This document shows positions 1 through 7,829 of a DNA stretch of 13,707 bases, piece by piece. The notes under the pieces are model-generated. The model ran no database searches and had not been told where the DNA came from. It saw only the letters and a program-made list of their open reading frames with translations. Within the stretch, counting starts at the first letter, position 1. Each line of letters opens with the position of its first letter. The DNA lies in assembly GCA_031272745.1 (NCBI GenBank), contig JAISTF010000146.1:1-13707 (forward strand), written 5' to 3'. Both the position numbers and the translations under genes were made by a program. Source of the stretch: Eubacteriales Family XIII. Incertae Sedis bacterium (GTDB lineage Bacteria; Bacillota; Clostridia; Peptostreptococcales; Anaerovoracaceae).

Positions 1-65
1 ATGATGCCCGAAAACAGCAAAACGACGAAGCCCGCGGCAAGCGAGGCCCAACGGTTGATTTTCAT
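1..65 (-). CDS. Probable OFA-family MFS transporter, N-terminal fragment
   Basis: The window cuts this gene after about 21 codons. The visible peptide is MKINRWASLAAGFVVLLFSG: a short basic start followed by a hydrophobic first membrane helix. This resembles the start of oxalate/formate-antiporter-type (OFA) major facilitator proteins, which commonly begin MKxNRW and continue with a GxIYAWSVF stretch that would lie outside this window. A good ribosome-binding site (AGAGGAG) lies about 12 nt before the ATG. The start is 27 nt after the stop of the RND permease on the same strand, so it is probably co-transcribed with the marR-RND operon. The family call rests on very few residues. Another membrane protein is possible. 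Confidence 0.5.
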   Translation of the reverse strand, partial: MKINRWASLAAGFVVLLFSGI

Positions 66-92
66 GTTCGTATTGTCTCCTCTGTGATTCTG

Positions 93-3000
93 CTACGCGT
101 CGAAATCCACGACGAGATCCGCCTCATCGACGACGCGCAACTCTTTCTTGTTAAATATATCATAGATCACGGGAACGACCAACATCGTCATAAGCGTCGC
201 GTAGAGCAGGCCGCCGATGCAGACGATCGCGAGCGGCTGCATCATCTCCGAGCCGTTGCCGATGCCGAGCGCCATGACGGCGAGGCCGAGCACCGTCGTG
301 AGCGCCGTCATGAGAATCGGTCGCATACGCGCCTTGCCGGCCTCGATGATGGCGTCGGTGCGCGCCATGCCCTCCATGCGCATCTGGTTGATGTAGTCGA
401 CGAGCACGATCGCGTTGTTCACGATGACGCCGACGAGCATGACGAAGCCGACGAGCGAAATCACCGAGAGCACTTTGCCCGTGATCAGCAGCGCGAGGAA
501 GCCGCCCGTGAACGCGAGCGGAATCGCAAACATGACGATGAACGGACTCTTCAGCGACTGGAACTGCGCGACCATGACGAGGTAGACGAGCAGGATGCCG
601 ATGACGAGCATCCAGGAGAGGTCTTTGATGGCATCGAGGATCGTCGACCCCTCGCCCGTGATTGCATAACCGACGCCGGCGGGCAGAGTCGTCTGTGCGA
701 GCGCTGCTTCGACCCGATCCTGCACGAGCGTCACGTTTCCGTCGTCCGCAATCGAAATCGTGACCGTGAGCTGCCGCTTCTGGTCGACGCGCGTGATGGC
801 CTTCGGGGACTCGGATTCCGTGACGGTCACGAGGTCGGCGAGCTTCACATCCTCGACGTCGCCGTTTTTCTTCGTGACGGTGAATGTATAGTCTTTGATA
901 TACTGCGGCGTGAGCTCGTCCTCTTCGCCGTTTTTCAAAATCACGTCGTAGCTGCGCCGGTTCCAGTCGACCGTGATCGACGACCGCTCGATGGTCAGGG
1001 CGCGGCTGACCTGCTCGAAGACCTGCGCGACGGTCAGCTCGTACTCGGACGCCTTTTCCGCGTTGACCGCGTAGCGCAGCTCGGGCGTCGCGTCGGCGAG
1101 GCCGTTGTTGACCTCGTCCACGCCGCTCAGGTTCTCCACGGCCGCCTCGGTGCGGTACGCCGCTTCGACGAGGTCGTCCATGTCGTCGCCCGTCAAATCA
1201 ATCGTGATGCCGGAGCCGCTGATTGCGGACGCGTCCATCATCTGCATCGTGGACGCCTTCACTTCCGCGTCGATGTCCTGCGTGCGCTCCTCGATTTCCT
1301 TGCCGACCTTCCGTCCGGACACGTCGTCGCTCGTGATGATGTAGAAGTTTGCGTACGTCGCGCCGGAGTCGTCGCTGTCGAGCGCGCCGAGCCCTATGAG
1401 GCTGTTCATCGTATTGTCGCCCGCGATCGCACCGACGGTCTTGACACCGTCGATTTCGAGGATGCGCTGCGTCACCTCGTCCGTCCGCGCCTTGAGCGTT
1501 TCGAAATCGCTGCCCTCGGGCGGCGTCACGGTCACTGTGACCTCCGTCGTGTCGCTTTCGGGCATGTATTCAAAGCCGCGTTGGTAGACGATGAAAAAGC
1601 TCCCGCCGAGCAGCACGACCGCGAGAATCAGCACGACGGGCTTGCACCGCAGCGAAAACGAAAGCATCTTCTCGTAGAGACCCAGCATCCGTCCCATGAC
1701 GGGATCGGGCTTCGGTTCCATGCGGGCAAACAGGCCGCTCGCCATCGCGGGCACGAGCGTCAGCGCGATCAGCAGGCTCGCAAGGAGCGAGAACGCGAGC
1801 GTGAGCGCCATGTCCGTGAAGAGCTTGCGCGTCATGCCCTGGACAAAAACAATCGGAACAAAAACGCAGATGGTGGTCAGCGTGGACGCCGTTATTGCAC
1901 CGGCCACCTGACTCGCGCCCGTCACCGCGGCACGCACGGCGCTGAAGCCTTTCGCGCGCAGGCGAAAGATGTTTTCGATGACGACGATGCTGTTGTCCAC
2001 GAGCATGCCGACCGCGACCGCGAGGCCGGACAGGGAGATGATATTGATCGTAACGCCCGCGAAATACATGAGGACGATCGCAAACGCGAGGCTGATCGGG
2101 ATGCTGCACAGCACGACGAACGTCGGGCGGATGTCGCGCAGAAAGAGGAACAGGATGAGGATCGCGAAGAGCGCGCCCCACGCGAGGTTTTCGGCGACCG
2201 TGCCCGTGACCATATAGATGTACTCGCCCTGATCCATGAGCGGCGTGAATTTCAGGCCGTCGTACTGCCCGGACAGTTCGTCGAAACGCTCCTTGATGTT
2301 GTCGCAGACCTGCGCGGTCGCGTAGACGCTCTGCTTGCCGAGGATGAGCACGACGCCGTCCTGCCCGTCGATCTTCGCGTAGAGGCGATCCAAATTGTCG
2401 GTCATATAGATGTCGGCGACCTCTTTCAACTTGACGGGCATCATGCTGTCAAAACCGAGGTCGAAGAGCGTGAGCTGTTCGAGCGCGGCCATGTCCGGAA
2501 CGGTTTCGCCGACGCGGATGAGCACGTCCTCTTCCTTCCCGTCCGTCTTCTCCTGCACATAGCCGGCGGGCATCGAAAAATTCTGCGCTGTCAGCACGGC
2601 CGCGAGCATGTCCATCGTGACGAGCCCGCTGACATCGGCCTTCTCGACCGCGTCGTCCTTTGCGTCCTGAATCTGCTCGAGGCCGCTGTCGATCTGCGCG
2701 AGCGCGGCGGCGATCTGCGCCTGCGCCGCGATGAGCGCCGCCGAGCCGGACGCCAGCTCGAAATTGCCCGTGATGACGCCGCTCTGGAGCTTCGCGGTCG
2801 CGTCGCTCAGCATCTCCTGCCCGTCTTCAAGGAGAATCAGGTTTTGCCGCGCCGATTCGAGGCTGGTCAGCGCCTCCTGCCGCTGCGGGTCGAACTGCTC
2901 CCGCACCTGCTGTTCGACAAGCGGCCGCTGCGTCTCCACGCCCGCGCGGATCTGCTCTTCCACGCCGGGCGGCAGCGTCCCGCCCGCCGCGATCTTCGCG

Positions 3001-3905
3001 TTTTCGACGGCCTCGTCGGCCGCGTTTTGCAGGAGCTGGTCGACCGCCTGTTTCTCCGCCACGTCGAGCCCCGCCAGCGTCTGCTCGGCGATCGTGATCT
3101 GCATCTTGATGGCGATCATCCCCTGCGTGAGGTCGGACTGGTTTTCGGCGATGGTCGCCGCGCCCTCGCCCGCCTTGTCCGCGAGTTGCTGCAAGCCGTC
3201 GCGCAGCTTCACATCGCCCTCGTCGGCCTCATCCTTCTTCTCTTCGAGCTCATTTTGCGTGTCGCGGAGCTCCTGCTCCTTCTCGATGAATTCGTCGAGC
3301 ACCGCCTGCCGCACGCGCTCGTTCAACGCGTCGATCTTGTCCTGCCTCAGCACGACGTTGACCTGCTCCGCGACGAGCCCGCTCACATCCACGGACGCGA
3401 CGCCCTCGATGCCCTCGAGCTTTGTCTCCAGCTCATCCTTCACGAAATTCGAGAGCGCGCCCGTGTCCATGCCCTCGCGGTCGACGGCCGCAATCATGAC
3501 GGGCATCATGTCCATGCTCATCTTCAGGATGTACGGCGAGCCGACCATCTCGTCAAACCCGCCCTTCACCTGATCGACCGTTTGCAGCATGTCGACCGTC
3601 ATCGAATCGAGGTTCACGTCCTGCTCGAACTCGAGCTGAATCACGGACACGTTGTCGTTCGATTGGCTCGATATGCTCTTGAGGTTTTCGAGCGACGCGA
3701 CGGCCTTTTCAAGCGGCTTCGTCACTTCCTGCTCGACCTTCTCCGGCGTCGCGCCCGGGTAGGTCGTGATCATCAGCACATACGGAAATTCAAGCTCCGG
3801 CAGCAGCTCCGGCGTCATGTTTTTCAGCCCGCCGTAGCCGAGGACAAAGACGACCGCGATGAGGACGAAGACGGTAAACGGTTTTCTGACGCTGAACTTG
3901 ATCAT
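93..3905 (-). CDS. RND (HAE/AcrB-type) efflux permease with long coiled-coil insertion
   Basis: This is a proton-driven exporter of the RND superfamily (1270 aa), resembling the stand-alone SwrC-type pumps of Gram-positive bacteria. Residues 8-28 form TM1. A first large extracytoplasmic domain follows, then TM2-6 (about 570-725), TM7 (757-774), a second extracytoplasmic domain and TM8-12 (about 1095-1250). TM4 carries the relay segment GMLVDNSIVVIENI (633-646), with Asp637 and then Asn in place of the AcrB Asp-Asp pair. TM10 reads VNNAIVLVDY, with Asn at the AcrB Lys940 position, as in other Gram-positive relatives. Residues about 195-425 are Glu/Gln/Ala-rich and predicted coiled coil, which explains most of the ~220 residues beyond AcrB length. 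The ATG overlaps the marR stop (ATGA), so translation is probably coupled. No adaptor (MFP) or TolC gene is in the window. The substrate cannot be inferred. Confidence 0.93.
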   Translation of the reverse strand: MIKFSVRKPFTVFVLIAVVFVLGYGGLKNMTPELLPELEFPYVLMITTYPGATPEKVEQEVTKPLEKAVASLENLKSISSQSNDNVSVIQLEFEQDVNLDSMTVDMLQTVDQVKGGFDEMVGSPYILKMSMDMMPVMIAAVDREGMDTGALSNFVKDELETKLEGIEGVASVDVSGLVAEQVNVVLRQDKIDALNERVRQAVLDEFIEKEQELRDTQNELEEKKDEADEGDVKLRDGLQQLADKAGEGAATIAENQSDLTQGMIAIKMQITIAEQTLAGLDVAEKQAVDQLLQNAADEAVENAKIAAGGTLPPGVEEQIRAGVETQRPLVEQQVREQFDPQRQEALTSLESARQNLILLEDGQEMLSDATAKLQSGVITGNFELASGSAALIAAQAQIAAALAQIDSGLEQIQDAKDDAVEKADVSGLVTMDMLAAVLTAQNFSMPAGYVQEKTDGKEEDVLIRVGETVPDMAALEQLTLFDLGFDSMMPVKLKEVADIYMTDNLDRLYAKIDGQDGVVLILGKQSVYATAQVCDNIKERFDELSGQYDGLKFTPLMDQGEYIYMVTGTVAENLAWGALFAILILFLFLRDIRPTFVVLCSIPISLAFAIVLMYFAGVTINIISLSGLAVAVGMLVDNSIVVIENIFRLRAKGFSAVRAAVTGASQVAGAITASTLTTICVFVPIVFVQGMTRKLFTDMALTLAFSLLASLLIALTLVPAMASGLFARMEPKPDPVMGRMLGLYEKMLSFSLRCKPVVLILAVVLLGGSFFIVYQRGFEYMPESDTTEVTVTVTPPEGSDFETLKARTDEVTQRILEIDGVKTVGAIAGDNTMNSLIGLGALDSDDSGATYANFYIITSDDVSGRKVGKEIEERTQDIDAEVKASTMQMMDASAISGSGITIDLTGDDMDDLVEAAYRTEAAVENLSGVDEVNNGLADATPELRYAVNAEKASEYELTVAQVFEQVSRALTIERSSITVDWNRRSYDVILKNGEEDELTPQYIKDYTFTVTKKNGDVEDVKLADLVTVTESESPKAITRVDQKRQLTVTISIADDGNVTLVQDRVEAALAQTTLPAGVGYAITGEGSTILDAIKDLSWMLVIGILLVYLVMVAQFQSLKSPFIVMFAIPLAFTGGFLALLITGKVLSVISLVGFVMLVGVIVNNAIVLVDYINQMRMEGMARTDAIIEAGKARMRPILMTALTTVLGLAVMALGIGNGSEMMQPLAIVCIGGLLYATLMTMLVVPVIYDIFNKKELRVVDEADLVVDFDA

Positions 3906-4348
3906 TTCTGCGCCTCTGCGATTTCCAGAAACCGCCGCGTCGTCCGCAGGAAATCCTCCGTGTCGCGTGCCCCCATCTCACGGAAGACCGCTTCGATCTC
4001 CGACGTGTATTTCTCACGCTGCGCCTTCGCCTTTGCCGCGCCCTTTTCGGTGAGCGTCACGAGCGTCTTGCGCCTGTCCTTCGGGTCCGGCGCGCGCGTG
4101 ACCAAGCCCTTTTGCTCGAGGTTTCCGAGCAGCATCGCGATGCGCGCCGAGCTGCTGCCGGACGCGCGGCTCAACTCCGACGGCTGCACCGGCGCGTCCT
4201 TGGCGAACAGGTACGCCAGCGCAAACGTCTCGCCCTTCATATACTGCGTGAATTTTTCGAGCGCGTGCGCTTGGAAGCGACTCACCATCGCTTCCATCTC
4301 CCGCATCGCCCGCGGCAGATAGTCTTCGCTTGCTTTTCGTGTCGCCAA
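3902..4348 (-). CDS. MarR-family transcriptional regulator
   Basis: This 148-residue winged-helix repressor is of usual MarR length. The wHTH runs from about residue 40 to 110, with VQPSELSRASGSSSARIAMLLGNL as the helix-turn-helix region followed by the wing DPKDRRKTLVTLTEKG, a typical MarR D-x-R-D/R-R signature. Helices at both ends would form the dimer interface. I chose the TTG at 4348 because AGGGAGA lies just upstream, the length fits the family, and the first ATG further in would remove part of the N-terminal dimer helix. The gene is first in the operon and overlaps the RND permease by 4 bp, the usual arrangement for a ligand-released repressor of its own efflux pump. The promoter has a 13-bp dyad next to the -10 box, consistent with autoregulation. 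The effector is unknown. Confidence 0.93.
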   Translation of the reverse strand: MATRKASEDYLPRAMREMEAMVSRFQAHALEKFTQYMKGETFALAYLFAKDAPVQPSELSRASGSSSARIAMLLGNLEQKGLVTRAPDPKDRRKTLVTLTEKGAAKAKAQREKYTSEIEAVFREMGARDTEDFLRTTRRFLEIAEAQK

Positions 4349-4375
4349 ACCCGTTCTCCCTGCGCGATGAAATAA

Positions 4376-4388
4376 CTAACAGTGTTAG
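4376..4388. promoter_or_regulatory. Probable MarR operator (13-bp dyad)
   Basis: CTAACAGTGTTAG is a perfect 6-bp inverted repeat around one central base. It begins one base downstream of the -10 hexamer of the marR promoter and covers the expected transcription start, the classic place for a repressor. MarR proteins usually bind dyads of this size. That this MarR binds it is an inference from position. Confidence 0.7.
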
Positions 4389-4389
4389 C

Positions 4390-4419
4390 ATTTTATCACC
4401 GCCTGGTAGGGCTTGTCAA
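4390..4419 (-). promoter_or_regulatory. marR-RND operon promoter
   Basis: On the minus strand there is a perfect -35 TTGACA (4414-4419), an 18-bp spacer and a -10 TAAAAT (4390-4395), preceded by TG one base away (TGATAAAAT, extended -10). The transcription start would fall near 4383, leaving a leader of about 35 nt with the AGGGAGA ribosome-binding site of marR. Confidence 0.8.
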
Positions 4420-4448
4420 CGCTGCCGTGTTCAAATCGAGAGCAGGCT

Positions 4449-4580
4449 ATGGCCAAATTTTGCTTATTTGTGTGGCCGCGCACCCCTTTATTCCCATTAT
4501 TCCACACAAATAACGGTTTTTTGTCCGTTTTTTCCGAATAACCGCTCCGCTTTTCACACAAACAACCGTTTTTTGTCCAC
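4449..4580 (+). repeat. 132-bp structured intergenic repeat, copy A
   Basis: This is the same element as at 6593-6724, in the same orientation and of identical length. It contains three versions of one ~25-bp motif: a forward copy at 4449-4475, then inverted copies at 4502-4526 and 4555-4580. Motif 1 and motif 2 share a perfect 12-bp inverted repeat, TTATTTGTGTGG with CCACACAAATAA. Both inverted copies contain TTTTTTGTCC. The hairpin of motifs 1 and 2 followed by T6 would resemble an intrinsic terminator on plus. The outer ends are imperfect inverted repeats (TGGCCAAA and TTTTGTCCAC). No target-site duplication or encoded protein is seen. It lies between marR and the divergent AbiEi/DUF559-like gene. 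Confidence 0.85.
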
Positions 4581-4597
4581 AGAACCATGATGGCCTA

Positions 4598-4606
4598 TGG
4601 TACAAT
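4598..4606 (+). promoter_or_regulatory. Extended -10 promoter, possible leaderless start
   Basis: TGGTACAAT is an extended -10 box ending 7 nt before the ATG at 4614. No convincing -35 is present. A start point 7-8 nt downstream of the -10 would coincide with the ATG, giving an mRNA with essentially no leader, and no Shine-Dalgarno is present. Two other genes in the window (starts at 7738 and 9930) show the same arrangement. Confidence 0.55.
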
Positions 4607-4613
4607 CTTATCT

Positions 4614-5564
4614 ATGGAAGCGTATTTGAGTCACCATACCGCCGCATACCTCTGGGAAATCCCTTATCTCGAAGCCGTCTTTGGCGCGGACGCGGTCGAA
4701 CGGCGGCCGGGCGCGGGCGCGGAAGATGTCACCGTGTCGGACCCGCGGGCGTACTTCGTTCGGCAGGGGTGCCATGTGCATTTGTCCGGCATGGCGTTGC
4801 CGCGCGGGGCCGTGGTGAAACGGGGCGGGCAGCTTGTCGCCTCACCGCCGCTGGTGTTTCTCGAACTCGCAAACGAATTGGACATCCACCGGCTCATCCT
4901 GTTGGGGCTCCAGATGTGCGCGCATCCACCGGGAAGGCCGAACGATGCCGTCACCACGAAGCAGGAGTTGGCCGCGTTCGTGAAGAAGATGAATGCGCGA
5001 AAGGCGCGGCGGCTGACGGGGCGGCCGAAGGCGGAGAAGGCGCTGAAATATATCGAGGACGGGTCGGCCTCGGTCATGGAATCGCTCGCCTTCATGATGC
5101 TGACGCTGCCGCACGCGTACGGCGGCTTCGGACTCGGTGACGCGCGCTTCAATCACGAAATCGTCCTCGGCGCGGACGCGCAGCGGCGGCTCGGGCAGAA
5201 GCGGTGTTTCGCGGATCTGTATTTCAGCGGGGCCAAGCTGGCGGTGGAGTACGACAGCTTTCAGCATCACAGCACGCCGGCGGAGCAGGGGAAGGATTTG
5301 CTGCGCGCCTCTGCGCTTGAGCGCCAAGGCATCGACGTGATTCGTTTCGGCACGCTCCAACTCTACGAGGCGAAGGCGTTCGAGGAGTTTGCATACAACC
5401 TTGCGGCGAGACTGGGAAAACGGGTACGCATTCGCGCGAAGAATTTTGCGGCCGCGCACGCCGCGCTGCGGGCGCTGCTGCCGTCGAAGGCGGCGGCGGA
5501 AGCGGCGGCGGGGCCGATGACGGAACCGGCGGACGACGGGCCGCCGCCCGAAATGCTTCTATAA
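4614..5564 (+). CDS. AbiEi-like/DUF559-like PD-(D/E)XK protein
   Basis: This 316-residue protein has the two-part layout of the DUF559 proteins common in Actinobacteria. An N-terminal AbiEi-like region starts SHHTAAYLWEIP and continues through VHLSG and ASPPLVFLELA. A C-terminal Vsr/DUF559-like nuclease fold follows. Likely active-site residues are Glu156 (SVMES), Asp201 (FADLYF), Glu212 and Asp214 (VEYDSFQHH), then ERQGIDVIRF (236-245), which in relatives follows the catalytic strand. The canonical Lys is not obvious. The tail from about 291 is Ala/Pro-rich. I start at 4614 because an extended -10 lies 7 nt upstream and the SHHTA helix then sits at the N-terminus. An in-frame ATG at 4587 would add nine residues but also lacks a ribosome-binding site. 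The stop is 2 nt before thpR. DNA-cleaving or defence roles are inferred. No toxin partner is adjacent. Confidence 0.75.
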   Translation: MEAYLSHHTAAYLWEIPYLEAVFGADAVERRPGAGAEDVTVSDPRAYFVRQGCHVHLSGMALPRGAVVKRGGQLVASPPLVFLELANELDIHRLILLGLQMCAHPPGRPNDAVTTKQELAAFVKKMNARKARRLTGRPKAEKALKYIEDGSASVMESLAFMMLTLPHAYGGFGLGDARFNHEIVLGADAQRRLGQKRCFADLYFSGAKLAVEYDSFQHHSTPAEQGKDLLRASALERQGIDVIRFGTLQLYEAKAFEEFAYNLAARLGKRVRIRAKNFAAAHAALRALLPSKAAAEAAAGPMTEPADDGPPPEMLL

Positions 5565-5566
5565 GG

Positions 5567-6140
5567 ATGCGGCTGTTCATCGCGATCAATTTTTCCGAAG
5601 AGGTCAAGGACGCGCTCTGCGAGACGATCGCGGATTTGCGGGCGGCGGCTTTGCGCGGCCGGTACACGGCGCGCGAAAACCTGCACCTGACGCTCGCGTT
5701 CATCGGGGAGTCGAGCCGCGCGGAGGACATCTTGGATGTGATGGAAGACGTCGCCGCCGATACGGCGCTGCCCGCGGGCACGCTTGAGATCGCGCTTTCC
5801 GGCGCGGGGGTCTTCGGCGGCAGGGGCGGCGATTTGCACTGGGTCGGCGTGGCGAACACGCCGGAGCTGAAGTCCCTCGCCGCGCGCCTTGCGGCCGCGC
5901 TCCGCGCGGAAGGGTTCGCCGTCGAGAAGCGGCGCTTCACGCCGCACGTCACAATCGGGCGGGAAGTCGTGCTCGGCGCCGGCGGCATGGGCGGCACGGG
6001 CGGCATCGGCGAATCGGAACCCGCCGACGGCGCGGCTGTCCGCTTGTACCCCGCGCGCATGGACGCGGCGGGCATGTCCCTGATGCGCTCGGACCGCGCG
6101 GGCGGCAAGCTCGTCTATACGGAGATCGGCTTCGTCCCGT

Positions 6141-6148
<8 letters not shown>
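5567..6148 (+). CDS. thpR: RNA 2',3'-cyclic phosphodiesterase (ThpR, 2H phosphoesterase)
   Basis: This 193-residue member of the 2H phosphoesterase (LigT/ThpR) family carries both signature tetrapeptides: HLTL at 40-43 in ENLHLTLAFIGE and HVTI at 127-130 in FTPHVTIGR. In characterised relatives the two His-x-Thr motifs hydrolyse 2',3'-cyclic phosphate RNA ends and can join 2'-5' RNA. The start MRLFIAINF is typical. A Gly-rich loop (about 137-148, GAGGMGGTGGIG) lengthens it slightly over the usual 175-190 residues. Only an AAGG touching the ATG precedes it, and the upstream stop is 2 nt away, so translation probably depends on coupling. The 3' end overlaps the convergent ATL gene by 8 bp. Some 2H enzymes cleave cyclic nucleotide signals, but nothing here shows such a role. 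Confidence 0.92.
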
Positions 6149-6545
<397 letters not shown>

Positions 6546-6592
6546 CCGTTCACCCTTCACGCCGGCTTGCTTCTTCCGTCCACGCGACATCC

Positions 6593-6724
6593 GTGGACAA
6601 ATTTTGCTTATTTGTGTGGACGCGCACCCCATTATTTCCGTTATTCCACACAAATAACGATTTTTTGTCCCGTTTCTCAGTCAAAACGCCATCCGATTCA
6701 CACAAACAGCGGTTTTTTGTCCAC
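6593..6724 (+). repeat. 132-bp structured intergenic repeat, copy B
   Basis: This second copy of the element at 4449-4580 has the same orientation and length. The motifs are at 6593-6619 (forward), 6646-6670 and 6699-6724 (inverted). Here the ends are cleaner terminal inverted repeats, GTGGACAAA and TTTGTCCAC. The motifs match copy A at 24-25 of 25-27 positions, while the 28-nt spacer between motifs 2 and 3 matches at only about half its positions yet has the same length. It fills most of the gap between the ATL gene and corA. The rest of that gap (6725-6784) shows nothing recognisable. Confidence 0.85.
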
Positions 6725-6784
6725 AGAAGCGCGTTTTTCCGTACGCCACCGCACGTGCCGCCGCGAAACGCCGTCCGCCCGCGC

Positions 6785-7738
6785 CTACAGCCATTTGTTC
6801 CGTTTCATCAGCCAGAACATGAACACGCTGATGCCCACCAGGAGCAGCAGGACGTAGAGGTAGCCGTAGTTCCACGCGAGCTCGGGCATCCGCGCGAAGT
6901 TCATGCCATAGATGCCCGCGATGAACGTCAGCGGCGCGAAGAAAAACGTGATGACGGTCAGCTTGTTCACCGTCTCGTTGGTCTTTGCCGAAACGCGGCT
7001 GTCGAAGTTGTTGAGAATCTCGCCGGACATCACATAGATGCTGCCCGCGAAATCGTTGAGCTTGCGGAAGCCGGCGAACACGCTGCGAAAATGCCGCATC
7101 TCCGTCTTGGCGATCAACTCGTTGTCGTCGAGTTGGATCTGGTCACAGAGGTAGTTGACGGCGCGCACCTGCTTTTTCGACTGGTAGGCGACGCGGCGGA
7201 GCATGTCGATTTTCGGGAAGAGGTCGTCGAGCGGCCCTTTGCCGGAGACGATGGATTCGGACATGGTTTCGAGCCGGTCCTCGACGCTTTCGAGCAAATC
7301 GTAATAATCCAAAAACAGCTCGTAGAGGATGAACGCGTACAACCGGTTCAGCGCGCCGTCCGCCGACTTCTGCGCGGCCGCGGCCTCGAGCATCTTCTCC
7401 TCGATGCGCCGCAGGCAAGGCTTGCGGTCGGTGTCGAGCACGAGCACCACGTAGCGCGCGGACACGTAGACCTGGAAGAAATGCGTGCCGACCTCGGCGT
7501 CCTCCATGTCGACGTGCGCGAACGACACGAAATCGTAGCCTTCGAACAGGATGTGGTGGTTGCGCTCGGCCTTGCCGCAGCACTCGTCGACGCTGCGCCT
7601 GCTCCACCCGAACACGTCCGCAAGCGTCGGCACGTCCTTCGGCCGGCAGAGCACGAACAGCGCCGCGCTGTCCGCCGCCCCGTCCGGCAGCGCCTCCGCG
7701 TCCCACGTCCGCTTGTTTTCGAGGTCAAATACCTTCAT
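6785..7738 (-). CDS. CorA-family divalent-metal transporter
   Basis: This 317-residue CorA-type channel for Mg2+ (or Co2+/Ni2+) ends with the family signature. TM1 (about 271-288) carries YGMNF with Gly-Met-Asn at 288-290, TM2 spans about 301-321, and the basic end KRNKWL is typical. The N-terminal ~200 residues form the cytoplasmic sensor domain and the long stalk helix (about 140-265). The reading frame is open far upstream, but the family alignment starts at MKVFDLENKRTWDAEAL. There an extended -10 (TGCTACAAT) lies 6 nt before the ATG and no Shine-Dalgarno is present, so the mRNA may be leaderless. The gene is divergent from the response regulator, sharing a 91-bp intergenic region. No Mg2+ riboswitch is visible there. 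Confidence 0.93.
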   Translation of the reverse strand: MKVFDLENKRTWDAEALPDGAADSAALFVLCRPKDVPTLADVFGWSRRSVDECCGKAERNHHILFEGYDFVSFAHVDMEDAEVGTHFFQVYVSARYVVLVLDTDRKPCLRRIEEKMLEAAAAQKSADGALNRLYAFILYELFLDYYDLLESVEDRLETMSESIVSGKGPLDDLFPKIDMLRRVAYQSKKQVRAVNYLCDQIQLDDNELIAKTEMRHFRSVFAGFRKLNDFAGSIYVMSGEILNNFDSRVSAKTNETVNKLTVITFFFAPLTFIAGIYGMNFARMPELAWNYGYLYVLLLLVGISVFMFWLMKRNKWL

Positions 7739-7744
7739 GCGGTT

Positions 7745-7753
7745 ATTGTAGCA
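7745..7753 (-). promoter_or_regulatory. corA extended -10 promoter, probably leaderless
   Basis: On minus, TGCTACAAT ends 6 nt before the corA ATG. The expected start point falls on or next to the ATG, and no ribosome-binding site exists. Only a weak -35 (TTCCAC, 3 of 6 matches) is seen. Confidence 0.6.
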
Positions 7754-7777
7754 CAAATTGGAAGTTGTGGAATGTTG

Positions 7778-7806
7778 TATACTATGGTTGATGTTATTGG
7801 AATAAC
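7778..7806 (+). promoter_or_regulatory. Response-regulator promoter -10 and downstream dyad
   Basis: TATACT (7778-7783) is a good -10 for the response regulator, although no clear -35 was found. Downstream, GTTATTGGAATAAC (7793-7806) is a perfect 6-bp dyad with a 2-bp centre, just after the expected start point, so it could be a repressor site or the base of a small hairpin in the ~40-nt leader. Confidence 0.4.
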
Positions 7807-7829
7807 GTTGTTGCGGGAGTAGGTGCTTC

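Noticed and set aside
84..4322. 1412-codon open frame on plus, opposite the RND and marR genes
   Set aside because: It is a GC-driven antisense shadow: very rich in His, Arg, Asp and Leu, with no family motifs, while the minus strand encodes two clear proteins.
4502..4580. CRISPR-like array (two ~25-bp repeats 52 bp apart)
   Set aside because: There are only two direct units per locus, the third is inverted, the same unit recurs at a second locus, and no cas genes are present.
6591..6653. Longer ATL start inside repeat copy B
   Set aside because: The added residues come from the repeat element, show no family similarity and have no ribosome-binding site. The GTG at 6545 has one and gives the usual N-terminus.
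6725..6784. Terminator after corA
   Set aside because: No stem followed by a T-tract on minus was found. The sequence is plain GC-rich DNA.
7739..7829. Mg2+ riboswitch (M-box) upstream of corA
   Set aside because: The promoter lies only 6 nt before the ATG, leaving no leader that could hold one.
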